Positions 17,623 to 20,089 of a stretch of 20,089 bases of DNA are shown here, piece by piece (position 1 is the first letter of the stretch; each line of letters starts with the position of its first letter). A program made the position numbers and the translations under genes. Source of the stretch: Amoebophrya sp. AT5.2 (lineage: Eukaryota; Sar; Dinophyceae; Syndiniales; Amoebophryaceae); contig RXOD01004596.1 of the NCBI GenBank assembly GCA_005223375.1, forward strand, positions 1 to 20,089, in the 5' to 3' direction. The notes under the pieces are model-generated. The model searched no databases. It had not been told where the DNA came from and saw only the letters and a program-made list of their open reading frames with translations.

Positions 17623-20089
17623 CTACGACCTCGGCGTGACTCCGTCTTTCACCCCGCAGACTGTTTCGAAGAACACTACTACTTCCGAGTGTCCCTTCTT
17701 TCTCGCGTGGTCTTTCGGTAGCAGTCCTCTGTCGTCCTGCGCGTTTACGTCTGCGTTGAAGGCCGCGATGAGAAACTTCACCAGGTCCAGGTCGCCCGTG
17801 CGCGCCGCCCAGTGGAGGAGGGTGTAGCCCCGGTCCCACTTCGTGTTTGCCCAGCCGCGGCGCTCCACCTTCTCGATGGCCTTCTTGTACTCCTCGGGAA
17901 CCATGTCCTTCACGTTCTCCACCGTGTACGTGGTCTTCACGCCGTGCGGGTTCTCGATCCCGTGGTCGACAAACTGCTCCCGCGCGAACGGGTCGAAGTC
18001 CAGCTCCGGCTGCTCGTTGTGCACCTGGTCGATTCGAGCGCCGTCGAAAAACTATAACTAAGTACGCCCCCTATTGAAGATATTTATACAAACATATTTA
18101 TATATAGTAGATTCAGCATCACTACCTCCCTCTTCACGATGAAGGATATCGTATCGTGGTAGTCTCGGGCGACAGTGTACGCTTCCTTCAGTTCCGTCTC
18201 CGTGGTGACCTTCAGCCCTCCCACGCTGATGATCACGTCTTCCGCGACGAAGTAGTTCTTTCCCACGTACTTGCAGTTCGCCGCGTTTAGGGCGAATCTT
18301 CGTATCCTGGTACTCCCGATCGCCAGCTCCAACCCGAGTGACTTTGGCCTCCCGGGGAGGAACTCGAGCTGAATCTTGATCTCACGGATGTTCCCCAGCA
18401 CGCCGTTCAGCAAGAATCGTGCCTCCTCCGTGTCCTCCATGCAGTGCCCGAGTATGTAGGTGGCGTCCTCGCCGCCGGGGAGACAGGCGAGCCCGGACTT
18501 TAACGCGGCGGAGGCCAGAATCATCATGTCGCGCCGCTGCTGGAAAAAAGTCAACACGCCGGGGTCCTGATAAAAATGTTGGGGTATCTAGAACTTGGTC
18601 CGATGGAGGCGGCACTCAGCTTGAAAATTTTCAGATGGTTGGATCTGGCTGCGATCGGTCCATCTTCGAAGAGGATATGTTTCGCTTTCGTCAATGAATG
18701 TCTGATCCAGCCTGCTCTTCTAAAAAATCACCGTCCATAGCTAGTCTGGTCGCGTTGTACCAAGTATCCCTCCTCCATGAGTTTCTGCATGAGTTCGGAG
18801 GCTCCCCGCTTTACGCCGAGCTTCAGAATGCAGCCCTTCGCGGGGTCCAGGTCGCGCAGCTCGATGCGTAGGGACTGACACAGCTCCATCGAACAACCAC
18901 AGGGCACGCCGTCCACGGAGACAATTTGGTCGCCGAGCTCGAAGTCGTGCACCAGCCGCTCGTTTGCGAATCCTACTATGTGCGTGCCGGAAAGACCTGT
19001 CGCATGGGAGCAGGGCCGGGTAACGTAACCCTTCACTTACGGCACTTCACGTTCACCCGAAGAAAGAGAAATTCTAATAACGGATGAGCAACCGCTTGCG
19101 CTACTCGGAACAATCGGCTCCTCACTTTTTCATCTTCAGTGGAAGAAGAATAAACCAAATGGTCGAGGTGGTACCCATGACGAGCCCTAGGTCTCGGTCT
19201 GTCCTGTTGACTTGGAAGAGGCGCTCGATGACGCTCGCGCGGTTTTTCCACAGGTCGGTGGACACGGAGACCTTCTTGTGGGTGTACGCCGACACTGCGA
19301 AGCTGGTGTCGTCGCCCCGGTCGTCGTTGTCGTGGATACCCTCCACGTGGGCGCCGTGGTCCGGAATCATCTTGTTGTGGAGATCGCCGCCGAACTGCAT
19401 GGCGTTCTTGGCCACGTTCGGCTCCTCCCGCGCGGCCTCGCGGATGAGCAGCGTGAGCTTCTCGTACTGCTTCTCGAAGACGCGATTCGCACAATTGTCC
19501 ATCAACTCCTCCACGGCGTGCGGAACAGACTCGTCGTTCCCCGTGATGTGCTTCATAAAGGGAACCAGGAGCGCGTTCAGGTCTGAATTTCGTTTCCCAT
19601 GATGGGTTTTCGCTTTGTCTATGTGCATGCGGGTGCGGGACGGAGCGAGAGGCTAGCAAGGTAAGCTTTATGACCTTGACCTCTAGATTCTTGTTCGGAG
19701 GCTTCTATGAGGATGAGGAAGTTCTTTCTCCAGGTCCGGATCGATGAGCCAACTGCGTGGATGACGATGAACTTTCTATACGATACGCTTTGTCTTTGAA
19801 ATCGGTAAAAAATCGAGTACCTCTGAAGACGTCTGGGTCCACGTTTTCTGGCAGCACCCCCACGCCGCTGGTGGTCGGCACCAGGGCGCCGCCGGCGACC
19901 GTTGCCCCCGCGGGCACGATCGCGGAGGAGTTGTTGGCCGCGGCCTTTGCGGCCTCCGCCTGCGCATTTTTCCACACGAGGTACTCTTTGATCGAGTCGC
20001 TTTTTGTGTACTCGCTCGCCGACTTGCCTTTGTCGTCGGGCTGCGTGATCGCGATGTCGTCTTTGAATATGAACACGAAATTTGTCCCT
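17623..20089 (-). CDS. PDZ-PDZ-ankyrin protein, five exons, 5' end outside window
   Basis: Exons fitted by frame: 20089-19821, 19618-19175, 18996-18761, 18539-18126, 18051-17623. Introns: GTACTC...CATAG (202 nt), GTACCA...ACAG (178), GTACAA...CCAG (221) and GTAGTG...TATAG (74). All phases agree and the gene stops at TAG. The N-terminal visible part (KDDIAITQPDDKGKSASEYT) is Ala/Ser-rich and unassigned. PDZ-like region 1 spans exons 2-3 (RTDRDLGLVMG|LSGTHIVGF, then FELGDQIVSVDG, where LGL is the carboxylate-binding-type loop). PDZ-like region 2 is in exon 4 (SLGLELAIGS, FVAEDVIISVGGLKVT, TISFIVKRE). Exon 5 has one clear ankyrin repeat, GYTLLHWAARTGDLDLVKFLI, running into DVNAQDDRGLLPKDHARKKGH. 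PDZ and ankyrin modules bind protein partners, so a cytoplasmic scaffold is the likely role (inference). The last exon could instead begin at 18024 if CCAG|GTG is used. Confidence 0.75.
18052..18125 (-). other. Fourth visible intron of the PDZ-ankyrin gene
   Basis: Donor AGGGAG|GTAGTG, acceptor GTTATAG|TTTTTC, phase 0, 74 nt, very A+T-rich with repeated TATATA/ATAAATAT. An acceptor 27 nt further on (GACCAG|GTGCAC) also keeps the frame. Confidence 0.6.
18540..18760 (-). other. Third visible intron of the PDZ-ankyrin gene
   Basis: Donor GATACTTG|GTACAACG, acceptor TTTTTTCCAG|CAGCGG, phase 0, 221 nt. The strong pyrimidine tract supports the acceptor; a shift to the next CAG, 3 nt downstream, is possible and would drop one Gln. 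Confidence 0.7.
18997..19174 (-). other. Second visible intron of the PDZ-ankyrin gene
   Basis: Donor CGTCATGG|GTACCACC, acceptor ATGCGACAG|GTCTTTCC, 178 nt. Splicing joins LGLVMG to LSGTHIVGF, the expected continuity through a PDZ carboxylate-binding loop and second strand. Confidence 0.75.
19619..19820 (-). other. First visible intron of the PDZ-ankyrin gene (two possible boundaries)
   Basis: Canonical choice: AGAG|GTACTC to CATAG|ACAAAG, 202 nt, giving DPDVFRDKAKTHH. Alternative: a 175-nt excision between two exact copies of AGACAAAGCG (19786-19795 and 19611-19620), which keeps nine more residues (GTRFFTDFK) but has no GT-AG boundary at any register. Confidence 0.55.

Noticed and set aside
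1..20089. tRNA, rRNA, CRISPR array, insertion sequence or prophage content
   Set aside because: No cloverleaf with a GTTCRANNC loop, no conserved rRNA segment, no regularly spaced repeat and no transposase motif was seen on either strand.

Overview
This is a eukaryotic nuclear window. Six genes can be supported and all read from the minus strand. They are separated by about 0.9-1.3 kb of sequence with no convincing genes. The coding exons are interrupted by short introns (about 47-284 nt), nearly all starting GTA and ending AG, and the proteins carry long Ser/Ala/Gly-rich low-complexity inserts. All three standard stop codons end genes, so the code looks standard. One-strand gene order, a tandem gene pair and the protein types (kinesin-3-like, PDZ plus ankyrin, fucosyltransferase-like) suggest a protist, perhaps an alveolate of the dinoflagellate lineage such as a syndinian. 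That placement is inference; no rRNA or other marker is present. Exon joins were made by reading-frame continuity and need transcript data.

Layout, low to high coordinates. (1) 1-3515: 5' and central part of a very divergent kinesin-like gene. A motor-like domain with a retained P-loop is followed, across a clean 192-nt GT-AG intron, by a kinesin-3-type FHA-like domain; the 3' end lies beyond base 1. (2) 4457-5862: protein of unknown function, probably two exons. (3) and (4) 6992-8546 and 9770-11382: a tandem duplicate pair with identical two-exon structure, encoding an unrecognised four-segment membrane protein with a Cys-rich first hydrophobic stretch. (5) 12466-16310: a large protein with two fucosyltransferase-like (GT-B) regions. 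The C-terminal region keeps an HxRxGD motif; the N-terminal one has lost it. Its coding sequence contains a perfect 30-bp inverted repeat. (6) 17623-20089: at least five exons of a PDZ-PDZ-ankyrin protein whose 5' end lies beyond the window.

There is no sign of an operon or a shared pathway. Tandem duplication explains genes 3 and 4; the other neighbours look unrelated. No rRNA, tRNA, CRISPR array or recognisable transposon was found. The most noteworthy points are the probable pseudo-motor kinesin-3, the paired active-type and degenerate glycosyltransferase regions, the perfect hairpin inside coding sequence, and the unrecognised duplicated membrane family.
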